The notes beneath the pieces were generated by a model. The model saw only the letters and a list, made by a program, of their open reading frames with translations, was not told where the DNA came from and made no database searches. DNA of 64,000 nucleotides from Sclerotinia nivalis. Lineage: Eukaryota > Ascomycota > Leotiomycetes > Helotiales > Sclerotiniaceae. The DNA lies in assembly GCA_029531795.1 (NCBI GenBank), contig JAPEIS010000002.1, positions 1,302,001 to 1,366,000 on the forward strand, in the 5' to 3' direction. Shown in pieces: positions 9,629 to 20,643 of the stretch. The stretch's first letter is position 1. The number at the start of each line of letters is the position of its first letter. Made by a program: the position numbers and the translations under genes.

Positions 9629-11665
9629 ATGAATCGTCGTATCGTCGTATTTTCTGGCGGAAGTGCCGCCAACAGTCTCGTGGATGTATTTGGGAAAGTC
9701 GCTGAAGATAGGGCTTGTTCTTTGAGTTAGTAAGTGCAAATTCACCTTAATCAGAACACATATGGTGAATTCGAGATTAATGTTCTTCAGTATCATCCCA
9801 ATTAGTGACAATGGAGGCTCTTCTTCTGAACTTATTCGGGTCTTTGGTGGTCCTGGTATTGGTGATGTGAGAAGTATGTTATTATCTTCATATCCCTCGA
9901 TTACGTGTGTCTTGGAGCTACTTGAGGACAAGTTGGTCCTTATCAAATCCTCCAAGACTTCAAGACGACCCCTATGTATGGGGATGGTTTTGGTCATGTG
10001 TTATAATATGATTCCTGGCCTATCTCGAGCAGTCGTGCTGTCGACTTGTCGAGCTCATAAAGTCATGCAAAAGTTACACAGATCTACACAGATTTGAATA
10101 CATAAATGATGCCTACCAAGCAGGAAACTGACCCGTCATCCTAGGTAGACTAGTCCGCCTCATCCCCGAAGATCCCATCGGAGCCAACACCGAGAAATCC
10201 GCTCTAAAAACCTTCTTCAACCATCGTCTCGATGCTTCACCCCAAGAAGCCAAACACGAATGGCTAGCCATAGTTGAAGGCCACTCTCCATTATGGAGTG
10301 AAATTACCTCTGCCAAGCGGGAATTAATTCGGTCCTTCCTCAACACTATCAATCTCGAGATAGTCAAGCGAGCTCGTCCTACCTCTGTCTTTAATTTTCA
10401 ATCAGCCTCTGTTGGCAATTTGTTCTTGACAGGTGCTCGTATCTTCACGGGAAGTTTTGAGGCGGCGATTTACCTTTTAGGTAGTATTACTGGTGTGAGA
10501 GATAATGTTGAGGTGATTCCTGCTATTAATAGTAACTTTTCATATCATATATCTGCAGGATTACGAGATGGTAAGACAGCCACGAAATCCCCATCATAGC
10601 AATGCGATCTCTAACACAAACTCAAATCCAGGTACAATAATCGTAGGACAAAACAACATTTCCCATCCCATAGCCCCAACCTTCGTACCCACCCAACCCG
10701 TCAGCCCAGCCACATGGAACAAACGACAATCCATCGACCTCCTGGAACACGATCGGATCGAAGACGCCAATCTCCCCGGCTCTCTTCCCACACTCCGCAA
10801 ACAAAACATAGATTTCCAAAAATCTCACGCCGAAGAACTCTCCTCCCCAATCGAACGAATCTGGTACATCAACCCATACGGCCAGGAAATCCGTCCCGCG
10901 CCTAATACTAAAGTCTTAGAAGCCCTAAACGATGCCAGTTGTGTTATATATAGTATCGGTTCTCTCTACACATCTATTCTCCCCTGTCTCGTTCTGAGGG
11001 ATGTAGGCAATGCAATTGCAGACCCCAGAATTAAATTCAAAGTTCTCATATTGAACGGATGCTTAGATCGAGAGACTCCCGGATACACGGCACGAGATTT
11101 CATCGAGGCGATTATTCGCGGATGTTGTGGAAATGCAAAAGAAGACGAACACGAACATAAGATACCGGAAGAAGAGTGGAAAAAATACATCACGCACGTA
11201 GTATATCTAGAAGGACCAGGAACGCCAGCAGTAGATAGAACAGAGTTGAAGAAATTGGGCATTGAAGCTGTGAGGGTTTATGGAAGGAGAGCGGAACCCG
11301 AGGGTGCCGGTGTGGGTGTTATATTGAAGAATCCATTGATTGATGCCGTGAAGAGTGTAGATGACATGGGTCAGGGAAATGTTGGAAATGGAAATGGAAA
11401 TGGAAATGGAAATGGAAATGGAAATGGAAATGGAAATGGAAATGGAAATGGAAATGGAAATGGAAATGGAAATGGAAATGGAAATGGAAATGGAAATGGA
11501 AATGCAAATGGAAATGGAAATGTGATTCGTGAGGATATTGTAGGCGCAATGGGTAAAGATGAAAGTGCGGGTATGAGATATGATGGTGTTGGTTTGGAAC
11601 AGGCTCTCAATGCTATTTTTGGAGGAAAGGCGGATAAGGCGAGGAGGTATACTTATCTTGGTTGA
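9629..11665 (+). CDS. CofD/UPF0052 family protein (yeast YNL011C-like)
   Basis: Four exons (9629-9729, 9791-9873, 10145-10570, 10632-11665) encode 547 residues; phases agree at all three introns. The N-terminus RRIVVFSGGSAANSLVDVF is the nucleotide-binding start of the family, and SDNGGSSSELIRVFGGPGIGDVR (from residue 39) is its signature loop. Later blocks include NVEVIPAINSNFSYHISAGLRDG and IYSIGSLYTSILPCLVL. Relatives are prokaryotic CofD (2-phospho-L-lactate transferase of coenzyme F420 synthesis) and YvcK (UDP-sugar binding, cell shape). Fungi are not known to make F420, so the substrate is open. A perfect Gly-Asn dipeptide run (residues about 455-500) interrupts the C-terminal part. Intron 2 is unusually long (271 bp). 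The gene converges on the kinase-like gene with 242 bp between stops. Confidence 0.88.
11384..11521 (+). repeat. Coding hexanucleotide repeat (GGAAAT), Gly-Asn run
   Basis: Twenty perfect GGAAAT units (11384-11503), one GCAAAT unit and two more GGAAAT units lie in frame in the CofD-like gene. They encode (Gly-Asn)20, Ala-Asn, (Gly-Asn)2. Copy-number change would keep the reading frame, so length variation between strains is likely. Confidence 0.97.
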
Positions 11666-11907
11666 TGGTTGATGGTTTAATTATTTGTTAATTGAGCAGT
11701 GCTTGAGAGTAGTCATTATAGATGGATTACAGAACGTAGGTGTTATTTTTATACATTGCTGATTCGTATTTTGAAAATTTGAAATATATATATATTTGGT
11801 TTCTCCCCTCGTGAGCATCAGGACACTACAGGTGTGTACTGTGGCAAATTAACAACTCAATATACGCAACTAGAATATCACCTCGACTCAGTCATGCTAC
11901 CTCAACT

Positions 11908-14192
11908 TTAAACCCCGCCTGGACAACCAGTCTTCTTGATAAAACCAATCTTAACCTTGGACCCCTCATCCCCATCCTCACCCTCATCCCCACCCCCATC
12001 CTCCTCACCATCCGCCTCCGTCCCGCTCATAGGCCCCACATCAACATCCATCTCGGGATCCGGAATCCTCATCCCCCAACTATAAGTCTGCGGATCGAGG
12101 CCCGCCTCCAACATTTTCCAATAATTCTCCTCGCCCATCCACATATGTCCCAAGCGATCATAATACCTCAACAAATCCAAATTCCTCGTGATACTCCCGG
12201 GGTGATCACCATATTGCTCGGGAATATTAACACTGGGTCGTTCATTTATGATGGGGAAACCGTGCGGATGACGCTTTGGGACTTGTGCGCGTGAGCTGGG
12301 GTATTCTTCGCGGTCTTCGTAGGGGAGGTCGTCGCCTGGGTAGGGGGTTGTGTCTATGTATCCTTTGCTGCTTTTGTATTCGGGGGTGGGACATTGAGGC
12401 GTGCGGGGGTAGGTCCAGTTGTCGAATTCTTCGTCGAATTTGTCGAGCCATTCGGGCATGGGTTCGCGGAATCCTTCAGGGGCTAGTTGGGCTTGTTGGA
12501 ATATGGGGTGGAGGGGTGGGTATGATGGTTGTTCTTTCTTTTTGCGGGGTTTCTTGGGTTTCTCTGCTTCGGAATCATCTTCGACGGATTCGTCCGATTC
12601 TTCGGGTTCATTCGGGCCTGGGGGTTCAAATTGTTTGTGGCACTCCTTGTAGCCATCTCGGACCATGTACCAGAGATTTTTCGCACGAGGTCGCAGGCTG
12701 GGCTTTTCGTACATGCATTCCATGACGAGATCTATTAAGTAATCGCTGTATGTACCAGGTGGGATTTTGTCGACGCCATGTATAAGAGAACGACCATATG
12801 TCGCCGGACTGTCATTGGAATAGTTCCCTATATTTTCAACGACCCATTCTCCGTCTTCCGGATGCATATCCAAGTCAGATGATTGGTCTCCGTGCATGAG
12901 AAGACGGATAATATTCGCGAATTGGAATATGTTGCTACATGTTCCATGGCGGAATGGATTTACATGCTCGGTTCCACCAATGATTGCTTCCTATAGTGAG
13001 ATTGTAAGTGTGCTGTATAAAACACAAACAGGAGACTTCTAACTCACGGGGGCCCGGTAGCCAATCCGACCATTTGGTACATTTGGGAACCTGTAACGCC
13101 CAGCCTCTTCTTGGTCAATAAAACGAGGAACGTCAAGTGCGTCTCCAAAATCACAAAGCTGTAAAGTTTATTATTCCTTATTCTTTAGATGCTAGCACGG
13201 TATACACACCTTAAGCACAGGCACACGATCTGTTTCCTTATTTTTATATCCAATCAAAACTACGTCCCACGTCAAAGATCACTCCTCAAATTTCAATGGA
13301 AAAACTTACTATTCCTCGGCTCAATATTATAATGACAGATCTCCGTGTCTTCCCAATTCGATGGCCTACCAGCCGATCTCGAATTTTCTGTCGGGATCTC
13401 CTTACCATGGTCCAACATGAAAATCATCCTCGTAAACTGTCTGAAGATGAGCCATATATCAAGCTCATGAATAAACCCACTACTGTCCCTATCAAAAACG
13501 TCTAAATTATGGTAATTATTTCCATTCCACTTAACACCTGGACAGTATTCCAAAAATGCTATTTCATACTGTCCTGCTGAGCCTGGTGGTTGCATCCATT
13601 GGGAACGAAAATGCCTCACAATATTTTGGGGGCGGCTAGGTGCTTTGGACTCGTCGCGATAATCTTCGCCAGGATAGTATCCAGAGAGCGAGTATAGGAA
13701 TTGCCATTCATGCCTGTCTCCCTCATAATTGTCTGGATAGCCATAGGGTCGATTTGGCCTCTGATTTGGTCGCTGATATTTGATTTTGAGAACCACATTG
13801 TCAGTGTGAGGAGCGCCATAATACTCTTCCTTCTCCTCCTCCTCCTTCTCCTCCTTCTTCTTCTTTTCTTGCTCTTCCCCTTCCGCTTCCTTAGCTTTCT
13901 TCTTTTCCTTCTCTTCCTTCTCTTTCGCTTCCTTGGCTTTCTTATTTTTCTTCTTTTCCTTCTCTTCCTGGGCTTTCTTGATTCTCACCTCTTTCTGGGC
14001 ATTCCAAATCTTCTTATCTTTTTTAGCTTCCTCCTCATCGTATACGTAATGGGCGATAACCGCAGTATCAGTATTGGCAATCCGCTCTTTGAATCTCCAA
14101 TTGTCTCCCAAACGGGGATTCCAAGTTGGTTCAGTTTTCCTCCACTCTTCAAACCCGGAACTCCTTTTGATCGGATCTTCTGGGGCGGCCAT
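11908..14192 (-). CDS. Protein-kinase-like protein with degenerate catalytic loop and Lys/Glu-rich insert
   Basis: Four exons on the minus strand (14192-13310, 13259-13210, 13158-13048, 12990-11908) encode 708 residues; introns are 50, 51 and 57 bp. The kinase fold is recognisable: a VVLKIK strand (about residues 133-138) that could carry the beta-3 lysine, DFG in LCDFGDAL (about 314-316), APE in YRAPEAI (about 347-349), and a C-lobe segment MYEKPSLRPRAKNL. The catalytic loop reads HYNIEPRN (about 287-294), where active kinases have HRDLKPEN, so the base Asp is Asn and the loop Lys is Glu. No glycine-rich loop is obvious. Residues about 55-123 form a highly charged Lys/Glu helix-like insert. 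The C-terminal 250 residues are acidic and Pro-rich. The ATG at 14192 is the first in frame. Role unknown; similar orphan kinase-like genes are common in filamentous fungi (general knowledge). Confidence 0.8.
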
Positions 14193-15199
14193 GATGGAAA
14201 CGTACTTAAGTTCCAAAATCGATATGGGTATTCGGGGAATTTGGTGCCTCAAAAAAGTATAGTGATATATGATGAAGGTGCTAAATGCATTTCATGAGAC
14301 AAAGGGTACATCGAAATTATTTTCAAATTTGGTGAAAACCCGCAAGCGGTGGAAACGATACAAAGCGACTCGGTCGACATATAAAAGAATTACCGGTAGA
14401 GCTAACTCAAACAAAGGATTGAAGATTTTCTATTGTGCGGGTTGGGGGATTTACCTTATTGTGAGTATATTCTAGCAAACTACGCTCGAGAATAATCACA
14501 CTGTACAGTGTACATAGCATGTGAGTGTGCAATTCCAAAATGTGTTATTTTCCTCATGGCGTTAATGTGTATATCAAATAATGTTCAATTCGATATTCAA
14601 TCGTTAGATACTTCTACCCGGATATTGACTGATGGATTGATGATTGTAGAATAAAATTGAAGGATGAGACGAGATGTCTACTTCAAAATTGCTTAGCGTG
14701 CTTTCTCAATCGGATCAGATGTTCACTCCACCATAACAGTGAGCTGAGCCATTCCGATTTTCATCATTTCTTATAAAAGTTGTATGAGGGAAACCTCTGA
14801 ATGGAGAGCCAAACTATCAAAACTTAAATGTAACGGCAGGAGCAACCACGATTTAAATTATCAGCAAGATTTGTGTTCATATCCTTCTCTAAGTTTGCTC
14901 TATTTATTCTCTGCCTCGATTCTATTGACGGGCCAAACCCATCAATCCAACATCCACAATCCCCACCACATTTTCCACCTTCACGTCGACTACCAACCAC
15001 CAACTGCCAAAATCCAATCAGACCTGTGTCTTTATAGAACAATTCCCATCCAATTTATCACCCCCCCTTTCACTATCCACATCTTCGCCAAAACCTCTTT
15101 CCCCACCATGCTACCATTTGCCAAAGAAACCAAGTGGGGTTTCTTAGAAAATATACCAAATTTTGCTTCTCTGAATCATCCGATTATTCAACTGAATCA
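14193..15199. other. Spacer between kinase-like gene and tRNA-Thr
   Basis: No supported gene. A 149-codon plus-strand frame (14784-15233) is low in complexity and runs into the tRNA, so it is not taken as coding. The last 300 bases are C/T- and A-rich without clear structure. Confidence 0.6.
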
Positions 15200-15271
15200 G
15201 CCCGTTTGGCTTAGCGGTAAAGCGCATCACTAGTAATGATGAGATCCTAGGTTCGATTCCTAGAACGGGCA
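15200..15271 (+). tRNA. tRNA-Thr (anticodon AGT)
   Basis: A complete cloverleaf of 72 bases with no intron. The acceptor stem is GCCCGTT paired with AACGGGC, followed by discriminator A. The D stem is GCTT/AAGC with loop AGCGGTA. The anticodon stem is CATCA/TGATG with loop CTAGTAA, giving anticodon AGT (threonine, read as IGU after deamination). The T stem is CTAGG/CCTAG with loop TTCGATT. The internal B box GGTTCGATTCC is present. CCA is not encoded, as expected for a nuclear gene. Confidence 0.96.
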
Positions 15272-17009
15272 TTCCGGTATCTAACACATATTTTGCCATC
15301 TTTACCCCTTTTCATTTTTGGGTGATACTTTTGGCGGTGGGGAACAAAATAGGAGTTGATAAAATTGAGAGTGTGAATGTGGGTATATCATACATGTATG
15401 CGGGTTTCTGTGGGGTTCTTCATTTGCTTTGTTTAGATATTACATCTCAAATTGATCTATCTATATTATGGAAGTTTTTGTTTCAGGGAGCAAATGAGCT
15501 ACAAATATTGATTGATAGGTATGAATAAGCAAGAAAGTTTTGAGCCTCTCAATACTAAATCTCCCTGCTCTCCTTTCAAGCCTCGAAAGTATCTATCGAC
15601 AGGCCGCCTGGCCAGGTCAGGTAATTAGTATGTATAAGCCCAAAAGGTAGAAATTGGTTTTCAATATCCGAGGAAGATGTATAAATCATAAACTTTTTTA
15701 TATTTGTGTTTGTATTTGTATTTCCTTCGTAAATCTGAATGTGAGTCCACTTCAAAATGAGTACCACTGAGTATATATATACACATATCAAATAAATAGC
15801 TCCCTCCTCCTTACTGTACACTTCACCATCAGAAAATGATACACATACCTACTTACTCATAGTAACAATAATCCACCGCGAGGTAACAACGGGTAGACTA
15901 AAGAACTCGGATAATTTTAACACTTATATTGAGGGGTGGTAATCAAGGTTCTCGCTTGATGTTAGGGGGTTTGGAGTTGTTGTTTTGGATTTGAATTGAG
16001 AAGGATAGTGATGCGATAGAGAAATAAAATATGATGGGAGAAGAGTTGTCATTGCGCGGAAGAGTTGGCGCTGGGTCGGTGGTGATAAATGGATATTAGC
16101 TAATATATTATATCATTGTCATCATTCTCTTCTTATATACAAAAAACCCAGAGTCGGCAGTACATAAATCATATTAACCAAACCAAACCAGAAGCAAGAT
16201 ACTTCCATCTTCCTCCCAACAATAACAATCCCTCAAAATCCTTCCTTATATAATTCATAATCCCTCATCTATAATCCATAACCCTTCATCCATAACCCTT
16301 CATCACAGAACCCCTAATCTTCACTCACACTCTCCCAAAACCCAAAAACTGGACTTCGAATTGGAATTGAATTGGAAATAGAATGGAAAACCATGCATAC
16401 CTCCCTCCTCGAGATTCCAAAAGATGAAGTGTTCTAATCTAATCTGATCAGATCTAAATCTAGATCTCTTCTTCTACATGGGAATACGATTACGGTTTAT
16501 CCATCCCATTTTTACTTTTAGGTTATGAGTATTGAGAAACAAGGTTAGAAACTTGGAAGGATAAATTTGAGTTTAGGGGTGGGTGAATATGATGTAGATG
16601 GATGTTAATAGATGTAAATATCCGACATCGGATTATAGCGGGATGAAGAGGTACTCGTGACTTATTGATTATTTGGAAGAAGTTATACTCATAGTCTTCC
16701 AAGGTTATTGACGAAAACGTGTAAACACAAGAGGGAACACAAGTTCAGTCCGTAGGAAGATTATAACAGGGAATTGTTTTATTATGTTGTTGCAAGGTAA
16801 ATTGCTATATACAATACATACCATCCTGTATCCATTCACACACATATATGCGTAACCCACCCCCACAATCTCCCATATCTTACCTACACCAAATATACTT
16901 CTCTACTTCTCTACTCCTCCCTCCCAAATCTTCATCATCAATTGTGAATCACCAAGCAGAAAAATGAATTTCCTCTTCACCTCTCAGAACTAGGTCACCC
17001 CCCTCGAAA
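15272..17009. other. Spacer and probable long 5' leader
   Basis: No protein gene is seen. From about 16180 onward the plus strand is rich in C, T and A with many short CATCC/CCTTCATCC runs, typical of a long fungal 5' leader. It precedes the 462-residue gene that starts at 17368. Short ORFs here lack coding character. Confidence 0.5.
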
Positions 17010-17129
17010 ATGTCTACTGCATCTCCACCCGACAAGAGTGAATGCCGTGGCGCAGTCCCCTCATCTGCTTTCCACCACCGCGGAAACAATGATTCACGAG
17101 CCACGGTTCTTACACCTCGGTTTTTATAA
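17010..17129 (+). CDS. Possible 39-residue upstream ORF
   Basis: An ATG-to-TAA frame of 39 codons begins MSTASPPDKSECRGAV and ends TPRFL. It lies 238 bp upstream of the start of the 462-residue protein, inside what looks like its leader. The composition is less biased than the surrounding DNA, which is the only hint that it is used. If translated, it would lower initiation at the main ORF. Weak call. Confidence 0.3.
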   Translation: MSTASPPDKSECRGAVPSSAFHHRGNNDSRATVLTPRFL

Positions 17130-17367
17130 GAGAGTCTTCAGATGGTTTGATCCTTCGTGAACTTCCTCCCCCTTACACACCACGGAAATTCCAAAGAACG
17201 ATCAACTCTAGCTCCAAGCCACTTGCTTTCAATCATACTTCTTCAAATCAGGAGAAACAATAAACTAACTTATCTTTCCTACCTTTATCTTTATATTTCC
17301 CTTACTCAAACATATCATATATTCGATATTTTATATCCGTCACCATATCATTCGTGACATCCAGACC

Positions 17368-18756
17368 ATGACTCACCATCCCAATACGATGTCACTTCCC
17401 GACAACATATTCTGCTGCGACTCATGCACTGAAGTCGATACTCGACACTCCGACAAACCTTACCATGATCCCAATAAGCACTATCACAAAGCTATTTATC
17501 AATCGTTCCTCAATTTCGCAACCCGGATATCAGCAGCCAAAGAACTTAAGCTGGTCCAAGCTCATGAGGCTGCCGAACTTCAACGTCAGGCTGCTGAAAT
17601 TTATGCAGCAGCCATCTCGGTCCAAGAAGAATCCGATAATGCTTCCATGGCGCTCATAGATATGATCCGAAGTTATAATCCTGATCATCAAAAGATGACA
17701 AATCAAGCTCCAACTCCTTCATTGGCTTGCATTAAACCTCCCACCCCTTCATCAACATTCACTAGTGCATTCACCTTGCCCTCTTCCCCTCCCTTCTCTC
17801 CTTCTACTACACCGCCTAGACCAATCATAGCCCAAAAATGCTCTGGTCTTCACCCTATTTCAAAAAGCAATGTATTTGGATCAGACCTGATGACACCACC
17901 ATCTTCAGCACCATCCTCGAAACCCAGCTCCAAGATGACTTCCATATCTTCCGGACTTGGACAATCTTTCATAGAGTTTCTTAGAAATGGAGTGACTGCC
18001 CTTCCTTCATCAGGAGTGCCCAATCTCGGATCAAGCATCACTGATTCGAAAATTCCCGAATGGAGATCACGTGCGACCACTCAAGCAATGCAACCGCTCG
18101 CGCAATCTTCCACTCCTCTTGGAACATCCGGGCTTGGTAAATATCCAAAGTCTCCTTGGGCATTTGAAACAACACACTCTCCAGCTCCTAATGGAACATA
18201 TGGGTCGTTTCAAACTTCGACAACCATTGAAACATCTGAGCCATATCAATCCCAAAGTCTCACTGGAAATTTGGAACCATCTCGATATTCAACCTCTTCC
18301 GAAACATTCGCCGAAATTTCCTTCGATGATTTCAGAACCGTTCAAGCACCATATTGGACACAAACAGAGCCGGAACCTTTCATTCCTCAACGTGTTCTTT
18401 CCCCATCTAATCTCATTAACAATCCACTCATTACCAGTCCTCCTCCAACATACGTGATTCACATCACCTCGCGTCAAGATTACGGCAAGACAGAATCTCA
18501 TCGTTACTTTGTCTGTCCCACGGATCTGACATCCGATTGGCCGGAAGTCAGTTTACTCCAATGGTTCGCAGCTGGCGTTGGCTATGATGTCAAAGCGGAG
18601 AAATGGGATCATAAATGTTTGCAGCATCAGAGATTTTTCCGAATGGTTTTAAGGCCCAATTTGGCGATGCGGGAATGGGGTTTGGGCAAACCATTGGAGG
18701 AATTGCAAGCGGAATTGGCAAAGTTGAACGCGGTTGCGACGATGGAGCGTGTATAG
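17368..18756 (+). CDS. Unrecognised Ser/Pro/Thr-rich protein, 462 residues
   Basis: A single-exon frame starts at the first ATG after a long leader. I do not recognise a family. The N-terminus holds a CCDSC cluster (residues 16-20). Residues about 50-95 (YQSFLNFATRISAAKELKLV onward) are Ala/Glu/Gln-rich and look like a coiled coil. Residues about 115-365 are Ser/Pro/Thr-rich and probably disordered. The last 100 residues look folded, with motifs HRYFVCPTDLTSDWPEVSLL and WDHKCLQHQRFFRMVLRPN. No signal peptide or membrane segment is visible. The layout (long leader, disordered middle, folded tail) would suit a regulatory or scaffold protein, but that is a guess. Confidence 0.72.
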   Translation: MTHHPNTMSLPDNIFCCDSCTEVDTRHSDKPYHDPNKHYHKAIYQSFLNFATRISAAKELKLVQAHEAAELQRQAAEIYAAAISVQEESDNASMALIDMIRSYNPDHQKMTNQAPTPSLACIKPPTPSSTFTSAFTLPSSPPFSPSTTPPRPIIAQKCSGLHPISKSNVFGSDLMTPPSSAPSSKPSSKMTSISSGLGQSFIEFLRNGVTALPSSGVPNLGSSITDSKIPEWRSRATTQAMQPLAQSSTPLGTSGLGKYPKSPWAFETTHSPAPNGTYGSFQTSTTIETSEPYQSQSLTGNLEPSRYSTSSETFAEISFDDFRTVQAPYWTQTEPEPFIPQRVLSPSNLINNPLITSPPPTYVIHITSRQDYGKTESHRYFVCPTDLTSDWPEVSLLQWFAAGVGYDVKAEKWDHKCLQHQRFFRMVLRPNLAMREWGLGKPLEELQAELAKLNAVATMERV

Positions 18757-19722
18757 GCTGATCAATGGAGGTTGTTCGTGTAGATAATTTTTGGGATAGA
18801 TGGGCTACAAGCCAAAGTCGCTGGACTTTCTTTTTGCGGGATATTCGAATATGACAGGTAGTGGATAGAAGAACTTGGAGGATATTTGCGTGGGAAACTG
18901 GGAAAGGCGTTGCTGGCGATGCTTTTGAGGCTCAGATGAGTCTGCTTCGTACTAGTAATTATCTTGGTTTTCCGTATAGATAGACTTTCCGGTTAGGTGA
19001 CTTTGCATTCTATCGTATTTACGATGGTAATTGCAAAGGTCTTGCGGACTAAAGTCTAGACCTTTGAATTTAGGAGTTTTCTATTGCGATTAGGCATTTT
19101 TAAAAGCAATGCAGAGCGTTGAATCTATTAGAGTTTGACTTTATTTTGATGTGATTTTGTGAGGTGCTGTCTCGAAATGTGAGTCCCTCATGGAATGATA
19201 CCCAAATAGTGAATTTTTTGGAAACCGCAATAGCTTCGTAGAATGGTTCGATCCTCCCTTATTACCTGATCCTTCCCAGATATTTCCAGGATTGTTAACT
19301 GTATAATTCGGATGAGAGTTTAAAAGACCAGCGATTGTCCAAACATGACCCGCACAAACAGGATTTCCTACGGGTAATGGCTGGATTATAGTTTCTTCAA
19401 TAGTAATTCCTATAATCAATACGCGTAATGATTCTCTGCCATGTGGATATGGAAATAATTCCTGTTCATCTTTGATTTGAAGTTACGAAATCAATATAAA
19501 ACAGCCGAATTTTACCCTGTGGATAAGCTAAAAGCTACCCAGCTCAAGCTCCGAGCCTCGGTATTATCGCGTAACATCTACTCCATGCTCCTATCCATCC
19601 CAGATTCCAAGTATCCAAAAGCTTAAGTAAAATTTAGTTTCTTCTCTTCTACATACTTCTCACATACTTCTAAAACTATATATCCTTCTACATACCAAAT
19701 TTATATATCTACATCACCCATC
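18757..19722. other. Spacer between the 462-residue gene and PEX11-like gene
   Basis: The first part is probably the 3' end of the upstream transcript. A 92-codon minus-strand frame at 19141-19419 has no ATG near its start and is left uncalled. The final 100 bases before 19723 are CT-rich with TATATCC/TATATATC elements. Confidence 0.55.
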
Positions 19723-20643
19723 ATGTCCGAAATCAGCGGACTTCCACCCGCAGAAACCTCCCCCGCATCCGCCATTCCTCTCCCCATCTCCGCACCTTCT
19801 CCCCCACAGATTCCCACACCACAAGCCCTACAAAGCTGGCTCCCTCTCTACCTATCCAAAACCGACAGCGTACTCACTCACCTCTCCAAACTCCTCAGTA
19901 CCCCTTCCGGCACCGATGTTCTCCTCTGCACAGTAGGCTATACTTCCCTCCTAACCTCCAACCTCCTTTCCCGACTCTCCCTCCATCAAATCCGGCAAAC
20001 CGCTCGTCTCCTCATCGAAAAAGCGATCACGCTTCCTCCTAATACTACAATCGTGTTATCACCTTCTACACTCCCTATACCCAGTAATCGATTACTGGTA
20101 CTAGCTACTCGATTCAAGGCATTGAGTGCATTGATATCTGATTTTAGGACATTTGGACGTCTTTGGGGTTTATTAGCAATTTACAAGTGGACAAAAGCTA
20201 CATGGAATAGTCCGCCTAAAGATACATTGATTAGGAAGATTGTACAAATTCAAGTACTTGCGAGTCTATGTTATCAGGTTCTGGAAAACGGAGCATATCT
20301 CAGCTCGAAGAATATATTGCCATGGGATAAAACCAAACAAGCGAAAGCGGGTATATGGAGTGTGAGATGTTGGATGGTACATGTGATGCTTGATATTGTG
20401 AAGTTGGGAATCGAGTATGGGAATAGGGATAAGGTGATGGCGGAGATGAAGGGAGAGAAGGAGAAGAAACATAGGGAGTGGATGGAGAGGTGGAGGAAGA
20501 GTTTGATTGTTAATTTGGCGTATGCGCCTTTGACTGTGCATTGGAGTTTGGGAGGGGGTCTGATGACGGAATTTTGGGTTGGAATATTGGGAACTGTGGC
20601 TGGAGGAACAAGTTTGAGATATTTGTGGAAAACTACTCAGTAG
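19723..20643 (+). CDS. PEX11-family peroxisomal membrane protein (PEX11C-like)
   Basis: A single exon encodes 306 residues. After a Pro/Ser-rich N-terminus, the sequence follows the PEX11 pattern: LSKTDSVLTHLSKLLSTPSGTD near residue 45, then SALISDFRTFGRLWGLLAIYKW, then IQVLASLCYQVLENGAYLSS, and a C-terminal hydrophobic hairpin (FWVGILGTVAGGTSLRYLW). Known PEX11 proteins insert amphipathic helices into the peroxisome membrane and drive elongation and division. The presence of the FRTFGRLWGL block and the C-terminal membrane segment fits the fungal PEX11C branch better than canonical PEX11, but this subgroup assignment is by recognition only. It is a short-intergenic neighbour of no other peroxin gene. 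Confidence 0.82.
   Translation: MSEISGLPPAETSPASAIPLPISAPSPPQIPTPQALQSWLPLYLSKTDSVLTHLSKLLSTPSGTDVLLCTVGYTSLLTSNLLSRLSLHQIRQTARLLIEKAITLPPNTTIVLSPSTLPIPSNRLLVLATRFKALSALISDFRTFGRLWGLLAIYKWTKATWNSPPKDTLIRKIVQIQVLASLCYQVLENGAYLSSKNILPWDKTKQAKAGIWSVRCWMVHVMLDIVKLGIEYGNRDKVMAEMKGEKEKKHREWMERWRKSLIVNLAYAPLTVHWSLGGGLMTEFWVGILGTVAGGTSLRYLWKTTQ

Noticed and set aside
11319..11610. Minus-strand ORFs encoding His-Phe or Phe-Pro repeats
   Set aside because: They are the reverse reading of the GGAAAT array in the CofD-like gene.
12276..12738. Plus-strand Gly/Cys/Phe-rich ORFs of up to 149 codons
   Set aside because: Antisense to the last exon of the kinase-like gene, which has a supported kinase C-lobe.
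13701..14297. 198-codon plus-strand ORF rich in Leu and Phe, resembling a membrane protein
   Set aside because: It is antisense to the Lys/Glu-rich coding segment of the kinase-like gene; reversed AAG/GAG codons read as Leu/Phe.
14784..15233. 149-codon plus-strand ORF
   Set aside because: Low complexity in parts and its end runs through the tRNA-Thr gene.
19141..19419. 92-codon minus-strand ORF containing NPVCAGHVWTIAGLLNSHPN
   Set aside because: No ATG near its beginning, no splice partners seen and no family recognised; left uncalled, though the composition is fairly protein-like.
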